A stretch of 64,000 nt of DNA from Glycine soja. Taxonomy: Eukaryota; Streptophyta; Magnoliopsida; Fabales; Fabaceae. Under the pieces are notes generated by a model. It had not been told where the DNA came from. It made no database searches and saw nothing but the letters and a program-made list of their open reading frames with translations. The DNA lies in the NCBI RefSeq assembly GCF_004193775.1, contig NC_041002.1, positions 11,444,485 to 11,508,484 on the forward strand, in the 5' to 3' direction. The position numbers and the translations under genes were made by a program. This document shows, piece after piece, positions 33,641 to 46,247 of the stretch; the first letter of the stretch is position 1; each line of letters begins with the position of its first letter.

Positions 33641-34391
33641 GAACCATTTTAATTATTATTAATAACTAAAAAAATTAATTAATATATTTTATCGCTTGTC
33701 AATTTTTTTTATTGATTTTATCAAAAAATGAGATGTTAGATGTGTGTCTATACAAGAATATCTCATGGCAAATGTTAATTAATACATGTTCTTGACACGT
33801 TAATTAAGAAATTTAAAATAAAATTATCTTTATTACTAGACAAAAAATTACACTGTCATAATTTTTATTTTATTTTCTATGATTTTCACACCAAATATTT
33901 TTTTTCTTTACTTTCTTAATTGGTGTGCCCACCGCTTAATTAGCAAGATGCAAGATTTAATTCGCCTCAAAAGTAAGCTCGAACTTTGAACTATATTTAT
34001 TGAAATTAAGGAAGTTAATGCTGCCTCCCAACGGTCATTGTGGTTGAAAAAATGTAAATCTGGGAGGTTACGCATATTAAAAGATATCTTTTTCTTCGTG
34101 TACAACTAAAAAATATTTATTAACAAATAAAAAAAAAGATATTATTAGTATATAGTCTTTACTATAAACTGTTTGTATAGACATATATAACATATTTTAG
34201 AGGTGCTCTCAGTCATTACAACTAAAATAAAGTTTGTTTTGGTGTCTAAAAGATAAATCGTCTCTTTTTAATCCCTTAATTATAAAAATGAGTCATATAA
34301 CATCCTTATTTCAATAAATGATGAACCAATTAGAGAAAAAAAGAATATATATAATTATTTCAATAAATGATGGACCGACTAGAGAAAGAAA

Positions 34392-34392
<1 letters not shown>

Positions 34393-34458
<66 letters not shown>
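34393..34458. repeat. (AT)n microsatellite
   Basis: About 33 uninterrupted AT units. Confidence 0.95.
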
Positions 34459-34461
<3 letters not shown>

Positions 34462-37400
34462 GAAAAAATGAACTATGTATTATTCGTAGAGACAAAATAT
34501 ATTGACGTCCATATAATATTTTACATTAACAATAAGATGTATATATCATAAGAGTACTTGATATATTAATACATCAATTTTCTAAACCAATAAAACTATT
34601 TATTAATATGTATCATATTTGCATCACATTCTTAATATAGACTCATAATGCATGATATTTGAATAAAAAATGAAAATAACTTAATTTCAATTAGATAAAA
34701 AGTTATACTAAGGTAATCCAATGATAACTTTAAATTTAATTAAAAGTACTGAAAATATAAAAAAATTAAACTATTAATTAATCATGTATATGCTTAAAAA
34801 TAGTTTCTTTTAATAATAAATACATCATATTTAAAATATTGTCTAATTGATTAAATATTGTAAGTATTTTTAGTTGATAGTGGCATCAAACGTATACTCT
34901 AACTTTTTCCTTGTAGTATTGATTTTAGAAAATTGTTGAGTTCTTGACTTTTGTGAGTTGGTAACTTCTTTTATTTTATTACCTATAGGTATTAGAATTA
35001 TTTTTTTCATTTAAGTAACCAGACAGAGTTAAGAGTTTTAAATATGGTAATAACTTCTGGGCGTGGGTTTGAATTTTTTTTTTGGTAGGTTAAATTCTCT
35101 CTGTAGGTTCCTAAATTTTAGTAATTTTTAATTATGTATCAGAATTACTTTTTTAACGGAGTCCTTAAATTTGTATTGTTTTAATTGGGTTGTGCTATCT
35201 AACTGAGATTATGAAAAATTAACTAAATTAACTCAATTGGGTGAGTTTGCAGCAAAGATATTGTAGGCTGAAGCCTGAAAAAATCTTGTGAAAAAAAGTA
35301 CTTGAATTGAGTAGACTTGCTGATGAACTAATTGAGAATACTAGGTTCAAAACTTGTAAATGTGATGATCTTGACCCGAGAGATAAGAATACTCGGTACA
35401 GACCTACAGTGATGACAATATTGGATTTAGGGACTAATTAGGGTTCTTTGATTCGATGGTGGACCTATATTTATGTGAGGACCGTAAGATGAACTCCCTC
35501 AACTTAATAAATTCATAAATATTTATCTTAAAATTTTTTATTTTACAACATCAAAATTAAGATCTTTGAATCTCCTAACCTATTCTCAGTAAGAAAATAC
35601 ATTTTTTTTATTTCAATAAAATCATGAATATATATTTTAAAATTTTATATTTTGCACCTCTTATTATTTTTATGTGTTTGAATTTATCATTACATCTTTT
35701 CACTCTTCACCTTATATGTGATAATTATTATTAAGTTTATTTTTTGAAATAAATTGTTCCCACTACCATATATAGGATTATAGCTTTGTCATTGTTCTGA
35801 TTAATTTTTAATAGGCTTCTATATGTTTGAAATTTATGATATATATTCAATTTTTATTTTGAGTCTTTGATACAAATTTTATTTGATCTGAATTTTTGAT
35901 ATATTAAAAGTTTTATTTTAAGCTCCTATTGCAAATTAAGTAATGACATAATATCATTTAAATGACTCTTCCAATATATATAAGTTGTTGTGATAGAGTT
36001 ACATCATCATTTAATTGATAAGGATATTAAAAAATTTAATATATTAAAGACTTATAAAGATGATTTTTTTAGAGACCTAGAACAATGAATTTATTTTTAG
36101 AGACTCAAATAAAAAATTCAGTATATATCATGAAATTAAAAGTTATTTAAATCTTTTTAGTATTAATAATTAGATAGAAGAACCTAATTAAAAAATAAAT
36201 ATAAATTCAACAGCCTAATTAAAAATAATAATTTCAGAAATTTAATTTAAAATTGTCAAATAATTATTTCAGAAAAATAATTTAACCTTTTGATATATCA
36301 ATAATCTCTTTCTTTGGTGATTTTTCTTGGGAGAGGTTGTGAGTTAGTATTTTCCTTGTTACTCTATCATCGTAAAGAAAATATTACAATGCATGCTTTT
36401 ATAAATTGTCAAAAGATTATAGACAAAAGTTATTAATTTTTTTTCGGTAAAAAACATTATTGTTAGCGTAAAATTTTTTATATTGTTTAACAGTAAAAAA
36501 ATAATTCTTAATCTGACTTTGAGATAATTATTAGAAAATTTAATAAACTTAGTATATATGATAATTCATTATCAAGTATAAAAAAATTTTACACTATTAA
36601 AATAAGTTTAAATATATTTTTGGTATCTCAAATTTTGATAAGTTTATTTCCCCTAATTAAAAAACTATTTTTTTCTCCTGTAATTTAAAAAAGAAACATG
36701 TTTTAGTCCCTCTAACCAGTTGTTAGAGATTTCGCTTACTTAGCAACAAATTAATTACAAATCACTTGTTTTTGAAAATTTCAAATTATATGGATGGATT
36801 AAAACGATCAATTTTAAATTTAGAAGAAAATAAAACTTTAAATTTAAAAAACTAAAAATATAGCCATCAATATATATTATTTATTCTTGATGTAAGACGT
36901 TTCAATTAGTTTTTAACTTTTGTTATTAGTTAAAAAGTTTATTTAATTGTTTGATAAATAAGTTTTTTTTTATATTTTTTGAAACATTACAAGAAGTAAC
37001 ATTTTTTAAAATTCTATTTGAAGTAACATTTCATAAAAAATTAACTTTAAATTTTTATATTTTCTTTCATTTTTATTCTTAATATATTTATCCAATTTTC
37101 TAATTATCATTTTTTAATAAATCATGATGTATTATTTTTCTATCATTTTATACTTTTCAATAGTTAATTTTACTAAACATTAATAATTTAATAAGCTATA
37201 TTTTCAACTTTCGACTAGCTTTTCAACTTTCAACCCCCTATTTCAGTTGAACAAATTAATTCCTTTAGGTATTACAATTGTATAATTTCGATATATTTAT
37301 AAACAAATTTTATTATGTGATGTAAATTATGATATGTTGGCTAACATTGTATGACACATATATGGTCATGTAATTGTACTTTTGGAAACTGTTATAACCA

Positions 37401-38361
37401 TGGAGGAGGATAAAAAATACAACTAAACCATGTTAGTTTATGCAACACATCAACTACCATGTCATCATCTAGTATTATGTTACTAAAGTTTGCTAAACAT
37501 TTATGAGAAATTGACAAAAATGATTGAAATCTCAGAGGACTAAAATCACAAAGTTGCAATACATGAAGAATCAAAAGTCTAATTAATCCTTAAATAAAAT
37601 AAAAAAAATACATTATTAAATAATGAGTTAAAATATAATTTTAATTTTTTATGTTTTTGATTATATTTAGTTTGGTCTTTTATTTTCAATTTGGTACACC
37701 TTGTATGTTTTTAATGTGAGTTAAAATGATTTTTCTAAAACAATTATCATTTTTTATTACTAAAAAAACAATGATAATTTTTTATTTTATTTTGAGACAT
37801 GATTTTTTATCATATTTTTTGACTAATTAAATACGTAAAAAAATGTCCTATTAAATTTAATTGCTTAAAAATTATGAAACTCAACTAACTTCTGAACCAA
37901 AAATGTAATAACACATGGTGAAAATAGTGTTAAAAATGAATCTCAAGAACAATATAAAAAATAATTTGATATTAAGTTTTTTAATTTTCCGATTGTTTGT
38001 TAAATTTATTTTTCACATGATTTTAATCATGTTTATGACCTCCTTTTGTTTGAATATTAGTTAAATATTCTATAATTTTTATGCATGTGAATATAATAAG
38101 ATAAATTTTATGTCTCGAATTAATAAAAAAAATTAAAATCATGTCTCAAAATATATAAATAATCATTATTTCAAAAGAATGGATTTAATTTATTTTAAAT
38201 ATGTAAAAGATTACACTGAACTTTTTAAGAGATACTAAGAAACCAAACTGCATATAATCGACAATATATAAAAGATTAAAATTATATTTAAACTTTAATT
38301 AATGACATACTTCTTTCATTAATTAGCCAACTATTAACTAATTGAAACTTGCGTGTACTTT
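34459..38361. other. AT-rich intergenic DNA upstream of the dioxygenase gene
   Basis: No gene, RNA gene or clear transposon end was seen. Segments at 36600-36850 and 37620-37720 have the T-rich 'TTTTTGGTCTC' style common in legume intergenic repeats. Confidence 0.45.
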
Positions 38362-38367
38362 CACGTG
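38362..38367 (+). promoter_or_regulatory. G-box (CACGTG) upstream of the dioxygenase
   Basis: CACGTG with a G on its 3' side lies about 100 bp before the ATG at 38467. bHLH or bZIP factors bind such sites in plants, often in stress, light or hormone responses. A single 6-bp match is weak evidence. Confidence 0.4.
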
Positions 38368-38466
38368 GTCGACAATTATTTATTTCAATGTCACTCAACC
38401 AATTAACCCAAGAGGATTAATCAGAGAAAGAAACATATATCAAGTAGATTACACACCTTCACGTTA

Positions 38467-38712
38467 ATGGATTCCCAAATGACGAAGCTTGGAACCTCTC
38501 TATTGGTTCCTTCTGTTCACGAGCTAGCTAAGCAACCCATGACCAAAGTTCCAGAACGATATGTTCGTCTAAACCAAGATCCTGTTGTATCTGACACAAT
38601 CTCTCTACCACAAGTCCCAGTCATTGATCTGAACAAATTGTTTTCTGAAGATGGAACTGAGGTAGAGAAGCTAAACCAAGCATGCAAAGAATGGGGTTTC
38701 TTCCAGGTTTGA

Positions 38713-38793
<81 letters not shown>

Positions 38794-41138
38794 TATATCT
38801 TCCTTTGTTATAATTACGAAAGTAAAATTATAGCTTGATCACCATCAAGTTTTCGCATGTCTTAATTTATGCGAACTCAAGAAATGATTTATATATACTG
38901 GCTGTACTCAGATTTAACGTTATCATTGCCATGTATTTTTTATGGTAATATTTTGAAGTTGCAGGGCTACATGAATGATTATTATTAAATTGTCTTGATT
39001 ATGACACATAAAATATATCCAAATATATTTTGGAACTTTTCATTGTTTAATTATACAAATATAGCTATATTTCTATTATCATATGAAAATTATCTTACAT
39101 AAAAATAAGAATACATGAAAATGATTAATTTTAATTTATAAGTTATAAGACTCATTTAAAATAAAAATAAATAACTGTTATCATTATTTTTATTGATTTA
39201 TTGTTATCATCATTGTTGTTAATATTATTATAATTGTTGTTATTATTATTATTGTCATTATTGATCACCAATAGTGATGGTGACATTCCTAATGATGGTT
39301 ACAATGCCAATGGGAATAGCAACCACCATATTAGATGATAATGGTGGTGATTATTTTAAGTAAGTCTTTTAATCCAAGTCTTTTATTTTAATTAAGGGTG
39401 GATATTAATAATTTTAATATAATATGTCATGTATATTTGATTTGTTTTATTTAATAAAAACCAAATTTATAGTAACTAGTATTTTAGTGTTGAGTGTATA
39501 TTTTTTTATAATTAAAATTTATAATAAATAAATACTTTTAAGTATATCAATTACATTTTAATTAAAATTCATAATAAACTATTTTTTTCCATATAATTTA
39601 TATTTTAGATTTATGATAAACGATTCATATTATGATAAAGGTTATTTTTAAATATTAATGATTTCTTTTAAAAATATTGAAATTCAAGTTAAGAATACAA
39701 ATTAATGAAAATGATGATATACAGATTGAGAAAGATAAGAGGTTGAAAATAATATTCATAAAAATACTCTTAAAATAGCTATTTTAATTTAGATGAAGAT
39801 AGAATTAGCGTCGGAGATGAAATTTGTATTTCAGCTAAATGCTAAAAATACTTGATAATTTTTTATATTAAAATCATATTTTGATGCAAAGATCTGTTTG
39901 TATAAACTTGTCTTAAAGTATTTATAGGAGAAAAAATAAAAAATAAAATAAAATAAATTTTTCATAAGTTAAAATTAACCTATATATACAAATTAATTTA
40001 TAGAAATGTACATTTCATATTAGCTTACCCAAAAGCTTATTTTTACCGGTTATCTAATATTTTATTTGGATGATAAAAAAATTCAAAAAACTTTGTTTTA
40101 ACTCATAAGTTAATTTTATTTTGTGAAGAAACTTTTTTTTTTCTTATATTCTTATAAGGAAAAGTTTATTTAAAACCAGCATAGTTTGCGTTGGAGATGA
40201 AAATCAAGCACAAAGCTAAACAGCATAAATGTTCGACAACTTGTGTTTGCAATGGCGGAGCCACGTGTGATGCCGACCAATTTTAAACCAAACACGTTCA
40301 CCGTCACACATTAATTGGGATTGCAATATTTCAAAGTCAAGTAGCCACTACTATACCCAACCATTTAATTTATACAAACCTTGTCACGACGAGACTCATC
40401 GTGTCTAATAAATAGCCTCAATTTTAGGAAACAATTAATATATATCTTACGACACTTAATGTATCACAACTTCTACATTTTTTGTAACTAACACCTGCAG
40501 TACGGGAGTAATATTGTTCCTGCTTAAGCATTTGGACATAAAGTCCTCTCTCCTCTTATGTAAACCACACTTTGTGGTTCCAAATTCTAATAGTATTCTA
40601 CGTACGTAGTTGATTAATGAAAACAATATACATGTGGATTAAAGATTATACTTGTTCATATTAACTAATTTTTAAGCAAAACATGTATTGTCGGATGTAA
40701 TATTCTTGTAACATGTAATTAACAATCGATCTTTCAATTTTTTCCAAGAATTTTGTGTTATGTTCATCACAAATGTTCCTCGTACCATTCCGATACATTG
40801 CTGCGCATATTTTATGAATGAAATAAATTAAATTTGGTTTAGTATGTAAGATTTTTAACAAGGAAATTACATTACAGCTTATAAATCATGGGGTCAACCC
40901 TTTATTGGTGCAAAATGTGAAGATAGGTGTTCAAGAGTTCTTCGGTCTTCAAATGGAAGAGAAGAGGAAACTTTGGCAAAAACAAGGAGAGTTGGAGGGG
41001 TATGGTCAAATGTTTGTTGTATCTGAGGAACAAAAGTTAGAATGGGCAGATATATTCTACATTAATACGCTACCATCATGCGCAAGGAATCCCCACATAT
41101 TTGCTAGTATTCCCCAACCATTCAGGTTGTCCTTGTCT

Positions 41139-41197
<59 letters not shown>

Positions 41198-42558
41198 AGT
41201 ACTTCTCTTTCATGTTACAACTTTAGTTACAAACATCATAAATTATGGGTCAGCTTCGGGTATCTTATCTAAAAACACTAAAAAAAATGTGTTAGTGTTC
41301 AAAGAAGTTAAGAAATTAAAAAAAAAACCATTTTATTGAAAATCATATTAGAATGTATTTAAAAATCATAGTGGAGTGTATTTTTATGGATCTCAATAAC
41401 ATAATTTCCTCTTTTACTTCTTTAACTTGTGTATACTTATGACACTGTTTAAGAAAAAATTAAATGTATTTTTTCATAAATTAAAATTAGTTTATGTATA
41501 AACTAATTTCTAAAAATTTTCTCATATAATTCTTTAACATATTTTTTAAATTTATGCATAAGCTAATTTTAATTTTCAGAGAAACTTATTTTTTCTTTTC
41601 TCTTGGAAATACTTTTGGATAACTCAAACAAAGTTTGCCTCACTGCAGAAATGATCTAGAGAGCTATTCTTTAGAATTGGGAAAACTTAGCATCGCAATC
41701 ATTAAACTTATTTCAAAAGCTCTTGAGATCAACACTAATGAATTGCTAGAGTTATTTGAAGATTTAAGTCAGTCAATGAGGATGAATTGCTACCCTCCAT
41801 GTCCCCAACCAGAACATGTCATTGGCCTTAATCCTCATTCTGATGCTGGTGCTCTCACCATCCTCCTCCAAGTCAACGAAATGGAAGGCCTGCAAATAAG
41901 GAAAGATGGAATGTGGATTCCTATTAAACCTCTCTCTAATGCTTTTGTCATCAATGTTGGAGATATTCTGGAGGTAATTGGCAAAACATTATTTAGCCAA
42001 ATTAAAACTGCTTTTATTACTTGACATACTTAACTAATATTCTTTTGATTGGCAATGTAAGAATAGATGCAAATTAGAATACACATTACACTACCCAATG
42101 GTTGGCAACACACTTTAAATTTGTGAAAAATACATGAATTCGATTTTTGCAAAATATACTCTTAGAAAGGAGTGAAAAGTCTTAAGTGTGATTAAGTCCT
42201 AACAAGTGATTATGATTGTTGTTATTAATAAAAAAATACACATTACACTGAACATTTTGATATGATTATTAAGATTTTTTGGTATCTATTTCAAATATTT
42301 TGGCAGATATTGACTAATGGAATTTATAGAAGCGTTGAACACCGAGCAACAATCAACGCAGAGAAGGAGAGAATTTCTATTGCTACATTTCACAGGCCTC
42401 AAATGAACAGAATTGTAGGTCCAACGCCAAGCCTTGTTACTCCTGAAAGGCCTGCACTGTTTAAAAGAATTGGTGTAGCAGATTACTATAGAGGCTATTT
42501 TTCACGCGAGTTACGAGGAAAATCATACATTGATGTTATTAAAATAAAAAATACATAG
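38467..42558 (+). CDS. 2-oxoglutarate/Fe(II)-dependent dioxygenase, SRG1-like, 4 exons
   Basis: Exons are 38467-38706, 40878-41125, 41649-41973 and 42307-42558, with GT/AG borders and matching phases (0, 2, 0), giving 354 residues, the usual size of this family. The N-terminal DIOX_N domain (about 50-165) contains PVIDL and the CKEWGFFQ-LINHGV stretch split by intron 1. The C-terminal 2OG-Fe(II) domain (about 205-305) has NCYPPCPQP 209-217, H226-x-D228 and H283 for Fe(II), and R293-x-S295 for 2-oxoglutarate. It resembles SRG1 and the related codeine O-demethylase-like group; the substrate cannot be told from sequence. It acts in the cytosol (no targeting peptide). Introns are 2171, 523 and 333 bp; the first two begin next to long (AT)n tracts. 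A decayed paralogue exon lies at 6249-6503. Confidence 0.95.
38715..38788. repeat. (AT)n microsatellite at start of intron 1
   Basis: About 37 AT units beginning 9 bp inside the 5' splice site of the dioxygenase intron 1. Confidence 0.95.
41141..41196. repeat. (TA)n microsatellite at start of intron 2
   Basis: About 28 TA units beginning 16 bp inside the 5' splice site of intron 2. Confidence 0.95.
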
Positions 42559-43124
42559 GACATAAATTAGGACTTTTCCTGAGTTTTTGATAAAATAAAA
42601 CAAACTCAGCAAAATATTAGTATATCGTTACAGACTAGCTTATTGAACAATAACATCAATATTGTTACTATGTATTAATTGCCTCGTTCAATGCTTCAAG
42701 TTTGAAAATGCTAGCTTCCATGCTCATGTATAATAGCAAGTTTACATGATGGGACTTATGTGTGCATTTGTTAGTTAATATTGCTTAGTATGTAACACAG
42801 ACACCCACTTTTTATTTTATTTCTTATAATCAAAAGATAGTATTGAATAGTTAAGTACAAGAGATGCTGAATTGAATAAAATTTGCATAGATAGAAATGA
42901 CAAACTTCTTTTTTGGGGTCAATGAAATGACACAAACAAGAGGCACAATAAAACTCTACCAGTAGGGCTGTCAAATTAATTTGAGCTGGCCTGACTAATT
43001 CGGGCTAGGATGTTTTCGGGCAGGGCTTGCCAATTTAATTACAGGAAATACTATTGACATTTCTGTATTTCTATTTAAACCCCAAACTAATGAAAAGACA
43101 AATATATCCCTTTTTTATTTAGGG

Positions 43125-43338
43125 TATGTTTGGATTTCAATGGAAGAGTATAAAAGTATGTTTGAAAGTAAAATAAGTTTAGAATTATGTCTGTTTACCC
43201 TTTAATGGTATATATGGAAGTAAAATTTTGTCTTGAAACTCAGTTCTTAAAAATCAAGACTTGAGAAACTTTTGCAAATTGAGTTTGCAAACTTAAGTTT
43301 GACTCAAATTGAAGTTTATAAACTTTAATCCAAACATA
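43125..43338. mobile_element. MITE-like insertion in the left arm of the Mutator-like element
   Basis: Perfect 12-bp terminal inverted repeats (TATGTTTGGATT at 43125-43136, AATCCAAACATA at 43327-43338) bound 214 bp with no gene. The right arm of the host element lacks it, which explains why the left arm is longer. The GTTTGGATT terminus resembles Tourist-like MITEs, but no clean 3-bp duplication was found. Confidence 0.6.
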
Positions 43339-43942
43339 AACTTAGTTAAAGATACTAACTAACGAAGGTGGGAGAGTGATTTAGGTCTCCCATCATGGAA
43401 AAGTTGTTTTGCACCGTTGGATATACTCATATTTAATTTTAATGGTCATGGTTTTTTCTTTTCTTTTTTCCTTTCTACCCCTTTCCTTATTCTCATTCTA
43501 GCCTTAATTTCAAAGGCTGTTGTGGTAAAGAGAAAGGATTCATGGAGCTACTACACTATTACCACCATCACAACAATCGTTGCATCGATGCTTGTAATGG
43601 CAGTGAAAGATATAAGTCCAGAGAGTCGTCTCCTATGGTGTTAGCAACACATGTGAGAGGAGAGTGCTCAAATAAAAGGCACGATGGAGAGAGGATGTTT
43701 GCGAAGTGCTGTCGTAGTTGTGACCGTCCAGAGACAAGCAAAGTGTGAAAGGAGATGATGGAAAAGAAAGAAGAAGAAAAAGGAAAGAAGAGAAAACAAA
43801 GGGTGGCACTGCCGCCAAAAATCGTTCCCAACAGTGGATGACTGAGTGCGACGATGAGAGGAGAGAGAATTGGTTCCTTTTTTCTCATGATTTTTGCTGC
43901 TCATTGTTTCCTTGTACTTTCTTGATTGATTTCCTTTACCTT

Positions 43943-45721
43943 GTGTTTGGATAAGGAATTTCAAAATTTCAGGAAATTTGAAATGTCTAGAATTTGAATT
44001 GCTTTGATTTTAATTTCCTTTATTTTTCAAATGCTTTGTTTCGATAAATCAATTCAAATTTCTTCGATTTTAAATTCTTTGTTTGGATAAGGCAATTCAA
44101 TTTCTTCCATATGCAAAATTTCAATTTTATATTTTAAATAGATGAAATTTTAATATTAAACTTTATAGAAAACAAACACAATCTAATTTTGAAATATTGA
44201 TAATTTTAACTAGGGTTGCTTGCCTGACCACAACCAATGATATTTTTAAACTAACATCAACCAAGGTTATTTTTCGATCGACATCAAATAGGGTTTTTTT
44301 GGTCAAAGTATGTCGGAAATATTTGTCAGTTGACGTCAGTCGAGACTATTTTTTGGCTGACGTTAGTTGAGTCTATTTTTTAGCCGATGTTGGCTAGGTT
44401 TTTTACCAACGTCGGCTAGGGTTTGTTTGGCCGACACCGGCTAGGTTCTTTTCGAATGACATTGACCAAGGCTATTTTTAGTCAATGTCGGCCTAAAAAG
44501 TCCTAGCAGGCGTTGACGAAAAAATTTACCCCATATCAATTAAAAAATAGCTTGATCAATGCCGACCAATGGAACCTACTCGATGTCGGTTGAAAAACAT
44601 CATTGGTCAATGTTGGCCGAAAAATCCCTAGCCGAAGTTGGCTAAAAAATAGTCTTGACCAATGTCGGACAAAAAACCTTACCCAACATCGGCTATAAAA
44701 TAGTCTTGGCTGATGTTGGTTAGAAAATAGCTAATGGTTGACTGTAAAAACCTAGTCGATGTTGACTGAAAAAACTCTAGTGAATGTTGACTGTAAGAAC
44801 CTAGTCGATGTCGACTAAAAATAGTCATGTCCGACGTCGGTAAAAAATACCTAGCTGGTGTTAGCAGAAAAAACCCTAGTCAACATCAACAAAAAAAACC
44901 TAGCTAATGTGGTTAAGAAATAACTCTGGCTAATGTCAACTAGAAAACCCTAGTCGATGTTAGAAAAAAAATCCTAACCGACGTCAACTAAGAAAATCTA
45001 GTTGACATCAGTCAAAACACCCTAGCTAACATCGGCTAAAAAATAACCTTAGCTGATATTGACTAAAAAATAGCTTTGGCTGATGTTGACTCGAAAAACC
45101 TAGTTGACATCAGCTGAAAAACCCTAGCATGTGTCTACTCAAAAGTTAGCCATGACTGATATCAATAGAAAAAAATCTAGCTAACGTCAGCCAAAAAAAT
45201 CATTGGTCAACATCAACTGAAAAAACCTAGATGACAACGACCAAAAAAATCATTGGCAGACGTTAAAAATTCTCATGACTGACGTCAGTGAGAAAATAAC
45301 CTTAACCAACATCATCTAAAAAAAATCTTAGCCGATATAAACAAAAACTAGCTTTGGTTGACATCATACAAAAAAATTATGACCGAAAAAATCTCAGCCA
45401 ACGTCAGTGAAAACTGAAAAATAACTTATATCGATGTCAGCCGTAAAAACTTTGGTCACCCGTAGTTGCAAGTGTTGAGCGAGAAAGAGTCGCGAGCAAG
45501 AACGTGAGTTAGAGTGAGCATTTCCAAAATAATAGTTTCAAATTTTATATTTTTTGAGAGAATTTGAAATTTCACTGTTTTAGTTAATCAAAATTATTAA
45601 TAAAAATACCAAAAATTAAATCTCCTTTTAAATATTCTATCCAAATAAGCTATTTTATCATGAACCATTTTAAATTCCTTGAAAAAATAAATTTCCCTCC
45701 TGAATTGTTCCATCCAAACAC
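43943..45721. repeat. Possible nested foldback segment with GTGTTTGGAT ends
   Basis: GTGTTTGGAT (43943-43952) and ATCCAAACAC (45712-45721) are perfect inverted 10-mers, and the following bases on each side are similarly rich in GGAATT/AATTTC. They enclose the GCCGACGTCGGC-type array. No target duplication is visible, so this may be only part of the larger element. Confidence 0.4.
44210..45460. repeat. Oppositely oriented array of degenerate GCCGAYGTYGGCTA-AAAA units
   Basis: About 30-38-bp units built on a near-palindromic core (variants of GCCGATGTTGGC, CCGACGTCGG, TCGATGTCGACT) followed by an A or T run and CCTAG. On the left (44210 to about 44480) the T-runs are on the plus strand (TAGCCGATGTTGGCTAGGTTTTTT). 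Further right (about 44490-45460) the A-runs are (GCCAACATCGGCTAAAAAATA type). The whole is therefore a large imperfect inverted structure of around 35 units. No frame is conserved. Confidence 0.8.
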
Positions 45722-46247
45722 ATGCTAATGGTTGTCTTAACATTCTCTGTTTATGGGAAGCATGGTGCTTGAGAGGGCTTGGTATGAAAGGGTCGCACTT
45801 GACCAAATTATGGTTCACCTAAGCATTTTTTTATCTATTATTATTTCATCTCTATTTCTTACGGTGATGGTGATTAACAAAAGAAACTTAAAACTAATGC
45901 TATTGGTTTAAATTGCCTATCTTGTGCGTGTGTGAGAAGACAAGGAAGAAGGAGATGAGGGGGAGCGCTGCTGCCGCTAACGGTGATGAAGAAGCAAGAA
46001 AAAATGGGAAAGTGAGGGGAAAAAGAATGATAGAATGGAAATAGAAAAGGAAAAAAAAAAAAGTAAAAGAGAAAAAATCTTGGCCATTAAATTAAATATG
46101 AATATATACAACAATACAAAATAACTTTTCCATGATAGGAGACCTAATCCACTCTCCCACCTTAGCCAATGTCCTCAATGTCCTTAGTTGAAAATATTTC
46201 TGAGGACCTTGAACTTCATATACAACATGGTGCGAATAGCATTTTCC

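Larger units (their letters stand above)
43044..46247. mobile_element. Non-autonomous Mutator-like element (3.2 kb) with 10-bp target duplication
   Basis: The left end GGAAATACTATT and the right end, read inward, GGAAAATGCTATT are inverted repeats. They are flanked by TTTAATTACA (43034-43043) and TTTAATTGCA (46248-46257), a 10-bp direct duplication with one mismatch. The inverted similarity is strongest from 43358-43455 against 46080-46172 (GGTGGGAGAGTG..TTAGGTCTC, TCATGGAAAAGTT). On the left it is interrupted by a small MITE-like insertion. No transposase frame is present. Long inverted ends and a 9-10-bp duplication point to the Mutator superfamily. The interior has less AT-rich arms (43500-43940, 45900-46000) that could be captured DNA, plus an inverted repeat array. 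Confidence 0.75.

Noticed and set aside
33908..34105. Minus-strand frame of 65 codons containing NLPDLHFFNHNDRW
   Set aside because: Looks protein-like in part, but it is short, isolated and unsupported by flanking exons.
34318..34551. Frame encoding a long (YI)n stretch
   Set aside because: Direct translation of the (AT)n microsatellite.
43568..43964. Several overlapping frames on both strands in the left arm of the Mutator-like element
   Set aside because: They arise from purine/pyrimidine-rich composition. No domain was recognised, although captured host DNA cannot be excluded.
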